Below, in pieces: positions 7,137-16,404 of a stretch of DNA of 64,000 bases. The notes under the pieces were generated by a model. The model was not told where the DNA came from and searched no databases. It saw only the letters and a list, made by a program, of their open reading frames with translations. The stretch is from JAXHLG01 sp964505305. GTDB lineage: Bacteria > Patescibacteriota > Minisyncoccia > Moranbacterales > DUUL01. Both the position numbers and the translations under genes were made by a program. Positions within the stretch are counted from its first letter, which is position 1; each line of letters opens with the position of its first letter. Location of the stretch: assembly GCA_964505305.1 (NCBI GenBank), contig CAZDHE010000001.1, positions 62,001-126,000 of the forward strand, in the 5' to 3' direction.

Positions 7137-8399
7137 ATGCAAATAAGCAAAATGAAGGCTCGAGAGATTTTGGATTCTCGAGGTGATCCTACGGTTGAGG
7201 TGGAGGCGGTTTTAGAAAACGGTTTGACAGCCAAGGCTTCTGTTCCCTCGGGAGCTTCTACCGGAAGCAGGGAGGCGTTAGAATTGAGGGATGGAGAGGA
7301 AAGATTTTCCGGTAAAGGAGTGAAAAAGGTTTGTCGAAATATCGAGGACATTATTTTTCCTGCTGTCAAGGACTTTTCTGTTTTTGAGCAAGCGGTAATA
7401 GACAAAAAAATGCTGGAGTTGGATGGAACCGACAATAAGTCTAAGTTGGGAGCCAACGCTATTCTGGCTGTTTCCTTAGTTGTTTGCAGAGTGGCGGCTC
7501 AAGCCAAGGGGTTGCCCTTGTGGCAATACATAAGAGAGGTTTACGATTTGCCTCAAGGTGATAAATATAATTTTCCGGTGCCGATGATGAATGTTGTTAA
7601 TGGAGGTGAGCATGCCGACAGCGGCTTAGATATACAAGAATTTATGGTAGTCCCTTCCGGATTGAAGAGTTTTGAAGAGAGGATTATGGCCGGCGCTGAA
7701 ATTTATCACAATCTTAAGAAAATTTTTTCCGGGGATAATTATAGAGTAGCCATAGGAGATGAAGGCGGATTTGCTCCTCAACTGGAGAGTAATAAAGAAG
7801 CTTTGGAATATATTGGCAGGGCTATCGAAAAATCTATATATGACAAAAAGGACATTCACACGGGCATAGATGCAGCGGCTAGTGAATTTTATGATAAAGA
7901 AAACGAAGTTTATAATTTAAAACTTGACGGAGTTTCTTTGGATAGCAAGAATTTGCAAGCAATGTATGAAGAATGGATAGAAAAATATGGCTTAGAAGTG
8001 ATTGAGGATCCGATGAGCGAGTTTGATTGGAAGGGTTGGAGTGAATTCAATAAAGACAACCAAGAAAGAGTTGCCATAATTGGAGATGATTTGTTGGTAA
8101 CTAATCAAAAACTAATAGAAGAAGCCATTGAAAGAAAGGCTTGCAATGCTGTTTTGATTAAGGTTAATCAAATCGGTTCTTTGTCTGAAACGATAGATTC
8201 CATTAGATTAGCCAAAGAAAATAATATGAAAATAGCTGTTTCTCATCGAAGCGGGGAAACTACAGATGATTTTATTGCCGATTTGGCGGTAGTGGCTGAA
8301 GCGGAGTATGTTAAATTTGGAGCTCCGGCCAGAGGGGAGAGGGTTTGTAAATACAACCGAATTGCTGAGATAGAAAAAAATGAATTTTTAAAAGGATAG
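7137..8399 (+). CDS. eno: Enolase
   Basis: The 420-residue protein is a full-length enolase. Near the N-terminus it has ILDSRGDPTVEVE and the mobile loop SGASTGSREALELRDG. Later come NGGEHADSGLDIQEFM, IGDEGGFAP, GDDLLVTN, LIKVNQIGSLSET with the catalytic Lys, and SHRSGETTD near the C-terminus. Enolase interconverts 2-phosphoglycerate and phosphoenolpyruvate in the cytoplasm using Mg2+. The next gene encodes the preceding glycolytic step, phosphoglycerate mutase, 92 bases away on the same strand, so the two form a lower-glycolysis unit. No Shine-Dalgarno precedes the ATG. Confidence 0.98.
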   Translation: MQISKMKAREILDSRGDPTVEVEAVLENGLTAKASVPSGASTGSREALELRDGEERFSGKGVKKVCRNIEDIIFPAVKDFSVFEQAVIDKKMLELDGTDNKSKLGANAILAVSLVVCRVAAQAKGLPLWQYIREVYDLPQGDKYNFPVPMMNVVNGGEHADSGLDIQEFMVVPSGLKSFEERIMAGAEIYHNLKKIFSGDNYRVAIGDEGGFAPQLESNKEALEYIGRAIEKSIYDKKDIHTGIDAAASEFYDKENEVYNLKLDGVSLDSKNLQAMYEEWIEKYGLEVIEDPMSEFDWKGWSEFNKDNQERVAIIGDDLLVTNQKLIEEAIERKACNAVLIKVNQIGSLSETIDSIRLAKENNMKIAVSHRSGETTDDFIADLAVVAEAEYVKFGAPARGERVCKYNRIAEIEKNEFLKG

Positions 8400-8491
8400 A
8401 TAGGAATGCGGAAAAGGATTCTTTTCGAAGTGATAAATTCTTTTTTTAAACTGTTTTTTAAAATAAAAATTATCTTTAATAATAAACTAAA

Positions 8492-10060
8492 ATGGAAAAA
8501 GAAACTCAGGGCCCTGTAATTTTGGCTATTTTGGACGGTTGGGGAATCGGGAAGAAGGACAAAAAAATAAATGCTATTGAAGCGGCTAAAACTCCTTTTT
8601 TTGATAAGGTTTTTAAGAAATATCCTTCTGCCCTTATTGATGCTACGGGAGAATCGGTTGGGCTAGAGAAAAATCAAATGAGCGGGTCGGAGGCTGGGCA
8701 TATAAATATTGGGGCCGGTAGAGTGGTGAAGCAGGAAATAAGGGTAATATTAGAGGAAATAAACAATAGCTCTTTTTTTTACAACGCTGCTTTTTTGTCT
8801 GTTATTAATCAAATCAAAAAAAGAGAAACCAATCTTCATCTGATGGGTTTAATGGGCAACGGAGACAGCCCGCATAGTCACCCGGACATCTTTTTTGCTT
8901 TATTGGTTTTACTGAAGCAGCATGGTCTGGAAGACAGAGTATTTTTTCATTTGTTCACTGACGGCAGAGATTCTTATCCTAAAAGCGCTAAAGAGCATTG
9001 GCAAGAATGGAAAAGCGTAGTAGACAAGATAGGAATTGGAAAATTATCAACCATAAGCGGGAGATTTTATGCTATGGACAGAATCAAAAAATGGAATAGG
9101 TTAAAAAAAGCCTATGAGGCAATGGTCGAAGGTAAGGGCGAGTTAGCTGAGGATTTTGAAAAGGCGGTGGACAAGCAATACGAGAAAGGCTTGTCGGACG
9201 AATATTTAGAGCCCGTGGTTTTTCAAGAAAATGGAAAAACTCTCCCCAGAATAAAAGACGGCGATGGAGTGATTTTTTTTAATTTTAGATCGGATAGAGC
9301 CAGGCAATTTTCTAAGCTTTTTGTTGGCCACCAAGGTCCGGATGCCAAATTCTTTAAAGATATTAAGAAGTTAGAAAAGTTAGAGTTTGTTGCTTTAACG
9401 AATTTTGGCCCCGATCTTAACCTGAAAACCGCCTATTTTGCTCCCCCGGTAAATAATACCTTGCCGGTATCTTTGAGTAATTTAAAGCAGCTTTATGTGG
9501 CTGAAACTGAAAAATTTGCTCATATTACTTACTTTATAAACGGAGGGTACCCGGATGCCATAGGAGGGGAAGAACGCATAAGGATAGACTCTCCCCGAAT
9601 TAAATCTTATGCCGATAAGCCGGAAATGTCGGCAATTGATATAACGAAGGTTTTAATTGATAATATTAAAGCCGGCATTTATGATTTTTATGCGGTTAAT
9701 TTTGCTAACGCCGATATGCTGGGACATACGGGAGATTTAAAGGCGACCAAGAAAGGAGTGGAAATTATAGACAAGCAATTAAAAAAACTTTTTAAAGAAA
9801 TTAAGAAGCAAAAAGGCACCTTAGTAATAACCGCCGATCATGGAAATGCAGATCAAATGATTAGCCTCGACGGAAAAAGAATCTTTACTTTTCACACCAA
9901 GAATCCGGTCCCTTTTATTTTAGTCGGAGAAGCGGATAAAATTAAAAATATTGAACTGAGAAAAGATGGAAAGCTTGCCAGCGTAGCTCCTACTGTCTTG
10001 GAGTTATTAAATGTTAAAAAACCCAAGCAAATGAAGGAAGAGAGCTTGATTAAAAAATAG
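8492..10060 (+). CDS. gpmI: 2,3-bisphosphoglycerate-independent phosphoglycerate mutase
   Basis: The 522-residue protein has the alkaline-phosphatase-like fold of iPGM. ILDGWGIG at the start carries the metal-binding Asp. SGSEAGHINIGAGR contains the Ser that becomes phosphorylated. HLFTDGRDSYP, the basic ISGRFYAMDR segment, FNFRSDRARQ, NADMLGHTGD and TADHGNADQM complete the two Mn2+ sites. It interconverts 3- and 2-phosphoglycerate without a bisphosphoglycerate cofactor. Length and motif order match the family. It follows enolase and probably forms an operon with it. The ATG at 8492 lacks a Shine-Dalgarno but has an A+T-rich TAATAAT stretch close upstream. Confidence 0.97.
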   Translation: MEKETQGPVILAILDGWGIGKKDKKINAIEAAKTPFFDKVFKKYPSALIDATGESVGLEKNQMSGSEAGHINIGAGRVVKQEIRVILEEINNSSFFYNAAFLSVINQIKKRETNLHLMGLMGNGDSPHSHPDIFFALLVLLKQHGLEDRVFFHLFTDGRDSYPKSAKEHWQEWKSVVDKIGIGKLSTISGRFYAMDRIKKWNRLKKAYEAMVEGKGELAEDFEKAVDKQYEKGLSDEYLEPVVFQENGKTLPRIKDGDGVIFFNFRSDRARQFSKLFVGHQGPDAKFFKDIKKLEKLEFVALTNFGPDLNLKTAYFAPPVNNTLPVSLSNLKQLYVAETEKFAHITYFINGGYPDAIGGEERIRIDSPRIKSYADKPEMSAIDITKVLIDNIKAGIYDFYAVNFANADMLGHTGDLKATKKGVEIIDKQLKKLFKEIKKQKGTLVITADHGNADQMISLDGKRIFTFHTKNPVPFILVGEADKIKNIELRKDGKLASVAPTVLELLNVKKPKQMKEESLIKK

Positions 10061-10125
10061 TTTTGCTAAGTTTTTGTGAAGAGGTAGCCACTGTTTCTTC
10101 TGATAAATGAGAAAATGACGATTTT

Positions 10126-11007
10126 TTATTCGGAGCCAGTGTTTTTATCTCCTTTGAATTCGGCGGATTCCGGACTTTCTTTATTGGATTCTTCTTTTAG
10201 GTTTTGTAGATTTTCAGGATAATAGAAAGTATTTAAAATATTCATATCAAAAAGGCGAACAGCTGCTTTGAAGCTTCTTTCGGGATTTTCGTCCAATATG
10301 ATTATTTGTACTGTTGGAACATCGCTTTTTCTTTCTTCCAAGTCTTCCAGAGGAATATTGGTGGAATTTTTAACGTGGCTTTTTTGGTAATTTTCTTGAT
10401 GTCTTACGTCTAAAAAATTTACCTTTTCCTCTTTTTGCAATTTTTTCAGAATTTCTTGTTTGCTTATCTGGTTGGTCTTGGCTCTGTCCGTGGTGGAATT
10501 GATGTTGCCATGAGAGATGACTGGATAACCTTCTCGGAGGTATCTTTTCAGTCCTCCTTCAAGGCATCTGACTTCAAATCCCTCTTTTATCATTTTTTGC
10601 GCAATCTCTATCCCTTTCTGAGAAGGAGCTTCTTCTATTATTATGAAAAGTTTGTCCTTGTTGAAATTTGAAAAATCTTGAAAATCTTTTTGATAGGGAA
10701 GATTCTGAGAAGATTCAATGTGGGTCATTTTAAATTCCTCAGATGGTCGAATATCAAGCAAGGTATGTTTTTTACTTCTAATTGCTTCGGCTGCTTCCTC
10801 CGGCATAGTCAGCAAAACTTCCCCTCCTTCTGACTTTGAGCCATTTTCCCGGGCAGATTCTTTTTTAGAATTTAACTCAAGATAATTATTGTTTTCTTTA
10901 CTTGATTTATTTTGGAAAAAATAAACAATAATTAAGACAATAATCAAAGTGATGGCAAACAAAAAAATGAGTGTATGATTGGTTTTGTTTTTTTGGGAGA
11001 ATTTCAT
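10126..11007 (-). CDS. Membrane-anchored double rhodanese-like protein lacking both active-site cysteines
   Basis: The 293-residue protein has an N-terminal membrane anchor (about residues 13-30), a polar linker, and two rhodanese-like domains at roughly 65-165 and 175-275. The first has LLDIRPSEEFKMTHIESS and EGGLKRYLREGYPV, and the second has FLDVRHQENYQKSHVKNS. Where rhodaneses have the catalytic Cys loop (C-x4-R), these read IIIEEAPSQKG and IIILDENPERS, so neither domain can form a persulfide by the usual route. The protein is probably a binding or scaffold module facing outside the membrane. It is the last gene after fmt, 24 bases downstream, and may be cotranscribed with priA-def-fmt. 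Confidence 0.7.
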   Translation of the reverse strand: MKFSQKNKTNHTLIFLFAITLIIVLIIVYFFQNKSSKENNNYLELNSKKESARENGSKSEGGEVLLTMPEEAAEAIRSKKHTLLDIRPSEEFKMTHIESSQNLPYQKDFQDFSNFNKDKLFIIIEEAPSQKGIEIAQKMIKEGFEVRCLEGGLKRYLREGYPVISHGNINSTTDRAKTNQISKQEILKKLQKEEKVNFLDVRHQENYQKSHVKNSTNIPLEDLEERKSDVPTVQIIILDENPERSFKAAVRLFDMNILNTFYYPENLQNLKEESNKESPESAEFKGDKNTGSE

Positions 11008-11031
11008 AGAGGTGTAAAATGGTTTATTTGT

Positions 11032-11994
11032 TTATTCCAAGAGAGATTCTGTGAAATTGGGCTGGCCATTGGTAAAATCTTTTATGGACATGGACTTTTT
11101 CCCTTCCAGCTGAATTTCCAGAGGGATGACGATACCTTTTCCGGTTTTGATAGCTACTTGGTTTTTAGAATCTTCAAATACTTTTCCGGGGGACAGGTCT
11201 TTTTCTTCCGGGTTTTCTTGGCGGTAACTTATTTCCCAGAAAGAGATTTTTTTATAAAATCTTTCGGTTTTAATAAAGCTATAAATACCCGGCCATCCAT
11301 AAAAAGCGCGAAATTTATTGTAAATTTCTTCAGCGGGAGACGACCAGAAAATTCTTCCATCTTTTTTGGTTATTAATTTGGTTAAAGTGGCTTTTTGGTG
11401 ATCTTGTTCCTTTAAAACAACTTTATTATTTAGATATTTTTCCAAAGAATCCGTTAAGAATTTTTTAGTCAAATTAATTAATTTTTTCTTTAAAACAGGA
11501 TAAATATCATCAGGATTGATATTGATAGATTTTTGAAAAAAAATAGGTCCGGCGTCAATTCCGGGTGTCATTTTGATGAAAGTTACCCCTGTTTTTTTGA
11601 GGTTTTGCCACAAGGCTGTTTGAATAGGGGAGGGGCCTCTTAAATTGGGAAGAAGTGAGGGGTGAATATTGACGCACCCAAAACGGGGAATATCTAAAAC
11701 TTTTTCGGGAATAATTAATCCATAAGAGGCTACAATTATTAAATCAGGACTTTGTTTTTTAATAAAATCAATTTCTTCCTCTTTGAGCTCGGAAAACTGT
11801 TTTAAATTCAAACCCTCTTCCAAGGCTAAATTTTTTACATCGGGAGACTGAAGAGTCTTTTTCCGGCCTGCCGGTCTGTCCGGTTGGGTAATTACCAAAT
11901 CTATATTTGTATTTTTTTCCAACAGATCTTTTAAGACTTCTCTTGCAAAAAGAGATGTTCCCATAAAAATCACTTTAGCGTCTTTCAGTTGCAT
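11032..11994 (-). CDS. fmt: Methionyl-tRNA formyltransferase
   Basis: The 320-residue protein starts with a Rossmann-type VIFMGTSLFAREVL. It contains the hydrolase/transferase core NIHPSLLPNLRGPSPIQ with the Asn-His pair, then GVTFIKMTPGIDAGPI with the catalytic Asp. A C-terminal OB-like tRNA-binding domain follows from about residue 210. It formylates initiator Met-tRNA with 10-formyl-tetrahydrofolate. Peptide deformylase lies directly upstream, 27 bases away, the classical def-fmt pairing, and priA precedes that. Formylated initiation is relevant in a genome with almost no Shine-Dalgarno sites. Confidence 0.96.
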   Translation of the reverse strand: MQLKDAKVIFMGTSLFAREVLKDLLEKNTNIDLVITQPDRPAGRKKTLQSPDVKNLALEEGLNLKQFSELKEEEIDFIKKQSPDLIIVASYGLIIPEKVLDIPRFGCVNIHPSLLPNLRGPSPIQTALWQNLKKTGVTFIKMTPGIDAGPIFFQKSININPDDIYPVLKKKLINLTKKFLTDSLEKYLNNKVVLKEQDHQKATLTKLITKKDGRIFWSSPAEEIYNKFRAFYGWPGIYSFIKTERFYKKISFWEISYRQENPEEKDLSPGKVFEDSKNQVAIKTGKGIVIPLEIQLEGKKSMSIKDFTNGQPNFTESLLE

Positions 11995-12021
11995 ATAAAA
12001 TAATTTTAATTAACAAGAAGT

Positions 12022-12474
12022 TTATTGAACATTTGATTCTTCTTTTGCTTTATCTACAATTAAAACTCCATTTAAATGATCCGTCTCGTGGAGTATGGCT
12101 CTCGCCAGTAGTCCTTTGGCTCGTATAATTTGATTTTTGCCGTTTGTGTCACAAGCTTTGACTTTGACTCTTTTAGGTCTTTCTATAGACATAAATTTTC
12201 CCGGAAAAGACAGACAGCCCTCTTCGGTCAGGGTGGTTTCTTTGGAGACGCTCTTGATTTGAGGGTTTATTAAAACCAGAAGCTCATTATCAATCTCTAT
12301 AAGACAAAGCCTTAGGTTTTTACCGACTTGAGGAGCGGCTAAACCTAATCCATTATTGGCTCGCAGTGTTTGCGTCATGTCTAAAATTAGCTGCTTTATT
12401 TCGGGAGAGGTGGGATCTTTTATTTCTTCGCTTTTTTGGCGAAGCACCGGATCCGGATATTTAACTATATTCAT
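12022..12474 (-). CDS. def: Peptide deformylase
   Basis: All three family motifs are intact in the 150-residue protein: GLGLAAPQVG at 42-51, EGCLS with metal ligand Cys87, and HETDH with His129, catalytic Glu130 and His133. The enzyme removes the formyl group from nascent proteins using Fe2+ or another divalent metal. The gene starts four bases after the priA stop codon, so translation is probably coupled, and fmt follows 27 bases later. The length is slightly short of the usual 165-170, with the loss at the C-terminus. Confidence 0.96.
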   Translation of the reverse strand: MNIVKYPDPVLRQKSEEIKDPTSPEIKQLILDMTQTLRANNGLGLAAPQVGKNLRLCLIEIDNELLVLINPQIKSVSKETTLTEEGCLSFPGKFMSIERPKRVKVKACDTNGKNQIIRAKGLLARAILHETDHLNGVLIVDKAKEESNVQ

Positions 12475-12478
12475 AACA

Positions 12479-14491
12479 CTAAAAAAACTTTTCCGGGGAG
12501 GGGTCGATTTCCCACTCGTCGGAAATGTTAATTAAATAATTATATAAAAACTTTTTTGAATGGTCTTTTTTAAACAATTCTTCAAAATCAAGTAGGCAAG
12601 GAGTTTTTAGTAAGAAAGCTTGAACACTTTTTTTAAATTTGCCGGGGGATTTATTTGCTTGAGGGTCTAGAATTTCAAATCCTTCAAGTTCTTTTATTGC
12701 ATTGGCAATGTCATTATAAACCTTCTTGGTTTTTTTATCAAATAACTGCTTGCTTGTTGAAAGGGGAGCGGTATAAGTTATTTTATAGAAATGACCAAAG
12801 GGAGGATATTTCAGTGATTTTCTTTTTTCAAGCTCTTCCCGGAGATAGTTTTCCCAGTCCCACCTTTTTAAGTGCTCAAAAAACTTATTGTTTGGTTGAT
12901 AGGTTTGAATAATGACTTGCCCGGCTTTGTTGAATGATTTTCCCGGGCGATTAATCCTTCCGGCTAATTGAAACAAGCTTCCCAGCCATTTTTCATCAAA
13001 GCGAAAATCGGTTTTTCCCATTTGTTTGTCTGCGTTAATAACACCTGCAAATTCGATTTTTTCCAAGTCGAAACTTTTGGATATAGCCTGGGTTCCCACT
13101 AAAAAATCCAATTTACCCTCATAGAAAAGCTTAAAAATTCTCTCTCTTTCCCCCTTTTTTGCAAAGACACCGTTATCGACGCAAGCAATTCGGGCTTCCG
13201 GAAAAAGCTGTTGCAATTCTTCCGCAATTGATTCAGTTCCAAATCCCAAATTTATTAGGCGAAAACTTTTGCACTGCGGACATTGAGCTATGGAAGAGGT
13301 TTTGTAAGAGCAGTGGAGGCACTTAATCTTATCACCGGAATTTATGAGAGTGGATGAACATTTGGGGCATTTTAGTATTTTTTTACAATCGCTGCACATT
13401 ACGGCGCTGCTTTTGCCTCTATTGGGAACCATAATTATCCCGGTTTTTTTGCGGTGGAGGGCGGACTTGAAAGCTTCCATTAATTGCGGGGAAAGATAAA
13501 ATCCTTTGCGATTATTTTTAACATAAAGACTTTTTAAATCGGCTAAAACTATTTCCGGTTTTAGGGCTTTTTTATATTTTTTTCTTAGCATGGGTAGACG
13601 AAGAAGGGTTAGTTTTTTCTCAAGGTATTTTTGATAAGAATCAGCTGATGGGGTAGCAGAGGATAATATCAATCCGGTTTTGTGGGCATTAGATAGTTTT
13701 TGAGCTATATCCACTGCATGATAAGCCGGTTTTTTGTTCCATTGTTTGTAGGAAGATTCTTGTTCTTCTTCTACGACGATCAGCCCCAGGTTTTTAAATT
13801 GCAAAAAAAGCCCCATTTTGGTTGTTAGTAAGACATCTATTTCCCCCTTTTTTACATTTTCCCAGATAAAAGATATTTCTGAAGGTTTTAATTCAGAGTG
13901 CAACAAAGCTATTCTGCCTTTTTTGATTCTGTTTTGGTATCTTTTTAGTTCTTGATAGGATAGAAAGATTTCCGGTAACAAGATTAAAACTTGCTTTTTT
14001 TTATTAATGAATTTTTCCGCTATTTTTATGATAGTTTCTGTTTTTCCGGAAGAAGCCGGTCCGTATAGAAGAAAGCCTCCTCTTTTTTGGCCGGAGGTCT
14101 TTTTAATAGCTTCACTTTGCTTGGGAGTTGGCCGGATAGAAAGTTTTTTCAGGGTTTGGGTAGAAAGGTCGGGAGGTTGTTTCTTTTGAGTTAAGTTGAA
14201 AGTGAAGAGTTTCAGCGTCACCCCCATGGGAGTGAAATAGGAGGCGGAAATTTTTTCGGCAAGAGCGTATTGTTTTGGAGATATTAAATTCTTCTTTAGC
14301 CTCTTTTGTATTTTTTTGGCAAAAAAAGCCGGCTTACGGGTCTCTTTAACAACAACGCCTTTGACGGGCTTATTTTTAAAGTCAATCAAAACCAGATCTC
14401 CAAAGCCCAAGTCTTTTTCGAATTTATAGGTAAACCAAGGCTCTCTTTTAAGGCTGATTTTTATAAGGGGGATTATTTGAAAATATTTCAT
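12479..14491 (-). CDS. priA: Primosomal protein N' (PriA-like helicase), divergent
   Basis: The 670-residue protein has the PriA order. An N-terminal DNA-binding region comes first, then Walker A GPASSGKTETI near residue 140. A helicase core with SATPSADSYQ follows, then a double zinc-binding insertion (CSDCKKILKCPKC, later CLHC and CPQC), and motif V/VI-like GTQAISKSFD and LAGRINR. PriA reloads the replisome at stalled forks. Two positions are unusual. The Walker B DEEH box reads EEEQ here, and the arginine-finger motif usually written AGRAGR reads AGRINR. Helicase activity may therefore be weak. It is the first gene of a priA-def-fmt operon, an arrangement common in bacteria. Confidence 0.88.
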   Translation of the reverse strand: MKYFQIIPLIKISLKREPWFTYKFEKDLGFGDLVLIDFKNKPVKGVVVKETRKPAFFAKKIQKRLKKNLISPKQYALAEKISASYFTPMGVTLKLFTFNLTQKKQPPDLSTQTLKKLSIRPTPKQSEAIKKTSGQKRGGFLLYGPASSGKTETIIKIAEKFINKKKQVLILLPEIFLSYQELKRYQNRIKKGRIALLHSELKPSEISFIWENVKKGEIDVLLTTKMGLFLQFKNLGLIVVEEEQESSYKQWNKKPAYHAVDIAQKLSNAHKTGLILSSATPSADSYQKYLEKKLTLLRLPMLRKKYKKALKPEIVLADLKSLYVKNNRKGFYLSPQLMEAFKSALHRKKTGIIMVPNRGKSSAVMCSDCKKILKCPKCSSTLINSGDKIKCLHCSYKTSSIAQCPQCKSFRLINLGFGTESIAEELQQLFPEARIACVDNGVFAKKGERERIFKLFYEGKLDFLVGTQAISKSFDLEKIEFAGVINADKQMGKTDFRFDEKWLGSLFQLAGRINRPGKSFNKAGQVIIQTYQPNNKFFEHLKRWDWENYLREELEKRKSLKYPPFGHFYKITYTAPLSTSKQLFDKKTKKVYNDIANAIKELEGFEILDPQANKSPGKFKKSVQAFLLKTPCLLDFEELFKKDHSKKFLYNYLINISDEWEIDPSPEKFF

Positions 14492-14681
14492 TGAATTTTT
14501 ATACTTGAGTAATTTTTAATATTTAGTACAGGAAAAATAATTTATGTTTTTTTAAATAAAATTTTCAAAATGTTTTTGATTGGCGCGATTTCTAAAAATT
14601 TCAGTTTCAATTAAAAACAGCAGTTCTTGATGTTAAAGAGTTTAAGCGATATTGCTTTCCTATTGGAATAACCATTGGTTT

Positions 14682-15479
14682 TCATTTTATTTTCCACTTC
14701 CCAACTAAATAACCGGAGCCCAATGGAGACTCATAGGAAAATTGCTGAAAGTCATTTTTGCAATCACTGACTAACCCGGCGGCAATTATTATTGATTTTA
14801 AGCCTATTTCGCCGGCTTCTTTACAAAGTTCTGGGCTTAAGTGAAGCAGCCCTTGAATCTCATTTTTCTTTAAGTATGAACTAACGCTTTGATCGAATTT
14901 GACTCCATATGGAGAATATCCCGCCGGAGAGTTATCGGAAATTCTTTGTGATAAATCTCCGCAAGCGATGAAAGCTATATTTTCTTCCGTGTTATTGAAA
15001 ATACTTTTAAGTTCTTTTCCAAAATTGTAGTGCATTAAAGAATCAAGAGAATTAAAGGTCAAGGATATTATTTTAGGCTTTTTTTTGAATTTTTCACCAA
15101 AAAAAGAAAGAGGAACCAAAGATCCGTAATCGATTTCTTCTTCTTGAAGGGATTCAACGGGAAAGTGTTTGGAGCGGAGTTGTTTGAGTATCTTTCTGGC
15201 CAAGTAGTAATTTCCTTGAAAATTATATTCTTCATCATCCATAAACCCGAATTTAGAGAAACTGCCCTTTAAATTTTTTTCTAAGTTGATGGTGAATTTA
15301 TCATATCTCATAGGTCCGCGGGGTGAAATCAGGAAAATGGTATCGGGCTGATATTTGGCCAAGTCTTCGCCCAAATCATTAACGGCCTTAACTGTTTTCT
15401 TGGTCAAGGTTTGGTATTTACCTGCTATGTTCGGAGCAATAGCCGGAGAATAAGTTGTTATACCCACAAAATTTAACAT
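14682..15479 (-). CDS. LigB/MEMO-like protein with metal-ligand histidines replaced
   Basis: The 265-residue protein follows the fold of class III extradiol dioxygenase subunit B and the MEMO1 family. The recognisable segments are a TTYSPAIAPNI N-terminus, IFLISPRGP, DYGSLVPLSFF and IACGDLSQRI. In active family members these positions read roughly SPHxP, SPHG, DHGALVPL and GDLSHR, and the histidines bind iron. Here every one of these His positions is something else (Tyr, Arg, Gln), so metal-dependent dioxygenase activity is unlikely. It stands alone on the minus strand without its usual AMMECR1 or radical-SAM partners. Its function is unknown and may be a binding role. No membrane segment is visible. 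Confidence 0.6.
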   Translation of the reverse strand: MLNFVGITTYSPAIAPNIAGKYQTLTKKTVKAVNDLGEDLAKYQPDTIFLISPRGPMRYDKFTINLEKNLKGSFSKFGFMDDEEYNFQGNYYLARKILKQLRSKHFPVESLQEEEIDYGSLVPLSFFGEKFKKKPKIISLTFNSLDSLMHYNFGKELKSIFNNTEENIAFIACGDLSQRISDNSPAGYSPYGVKFDQSVSSYLKKNEIQGLLHLSPELCKEAGEIGLKSIIIAAGLVSDCKNDFQQFSYESPLGSGYLVGKWKIK

Positions 15480-15744
15480 ATCGGTGAAGATTTTAAATTT
15501 TCGCCAAAATTATTCCGGGAAACATTTTTATGGAAATGATTTGAGAATAATTCTTCAATAAACCTCCTTTTTATTTATTCTATACGATTATGCTTTCATT
15601 TACAATACAAAAAGCAACTTCAAAGAACTGGAAGAGGGCGGATTGAAATTGCAAGGCTCTTTTAAGCAAATAACTTCAAAAAAAGCGACTTTTTAAATAT
15701 ATATTTGGATGACCGGACTTAGATTTGTCGGGTATTATTTACTC

Positions 15745-15773
15745 TTGATGTTTTTGGGAATAAATATTATAAT
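15745..15773 (+). promoter_or_regulatory. Promoter upstream of the nucleotide kinase-like gene
   Basis: TTGATG (15745-15750) and TATAAT (15768-15773) with a 17-base spacer. Transcription would begin near 15780, which supports the ATG at 15844 as the true start rather than the upstream ATG at 15709. Confidence 0.65.
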
Positions 15774-15843
15774 GGCCACTGTTGTTTTTAAAGCTAATGT
15801 TTTTGGCGGGCTGATTTATCAGCTTGTTAAAAACAAAAAAATA

Positions 15844-16404
15844 ATGAAAAAAATTGTTATCGGATTAACCGGCGAAGCCGGCTCCGGAAAAGATACTGTG
15901 GGGAAGTATTTAGAAGAGGAATACGGAGCCACCCAAGTAAGATTTGCAGATCCTATTAAAGAAACCTTGTCTATTTATTTCGATAAGCTTTCCAGGGAGG
16001 ATCAGAGCTGGCTTTTTGGAGTTTTTCAAGAGCGTTTCGGGGCTGATATTTTAAGCAGAGCTATAAGAAAAAGAATAGAAGAAGATTCAAATGAAATGAT
16101 TGTGGTAAACGGATTAAGAATGCCTCCCGATTATGATTTTATAAGAAGTTTTGAAAATTCTTATGTGTTGTATGTAACGGCGGATCAAAAAACTCGCTGG
16201 CAAAGATCTACGGGCAGGGGGGAGAAGAGTGACGATGGAGCCTCTTTTGAGGATTTTAAGGAAAGTGAAAAAAAAGAAACGGAAGTACATATTCCGGAAA
16301 TAGGGGCTAAGTCAGATTATAAAATAGAAAATAATGAAGATTTGGAAACTCTCTTGCAAAAAGTGGATGATTTTTTACAAGAAATAGGTTTTTGCAAAAA
16401 ATAA
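15844..16404 (+). CDS. P-loop nucleotide kinase-like protein (deoxynucleotide monophosphate kinase type)
   Basis: The 186-residue protein begins MKKIVIGLTGEAGSGKDTVG, with the P-loop GEAGSGKDT at residues 10-18. It continues with FADPIKETLSIYF, a pattern of phage-type dNMP kinases and related adenylate or dephospho-CoA kinase-like proteins. A helical lid with basic residues (KTRWQRSTGRG) follows near residue 120. An upstream in-frame ATG at 15709 would add 45 hydrophobic residues, but that stretch contains the promoter and looks untranslated. The substrate cannot be read from the sequence. It precedes rsmI by about 230 bases but need not share its transcript. Confidence 0.6.
   Translation: MKKIVIGLTGEAGSGKDTVGKYLEEEYGATQVRFADPIKETLSIYFDKLSREDQSWLFGVFQERFGADILSRAIRKRIEEDSNEMIVVNGLRMPPDYDFIRSFENSYVLYVTADQKTRWQRSTGRGEKSDDGASFEDFKESEKKETEVHIPEIGAKSDYKIENNEDLETLLQKVDDFLQEIGFCKK

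Noticed and set aside
15709..15843. 45-residue hydrophobic extension of the nucleotide kinase-like protein
   Set aside because: A well-spaced promoter lies inside it, and the P-loop protein has a good ATG directly before the first strand.
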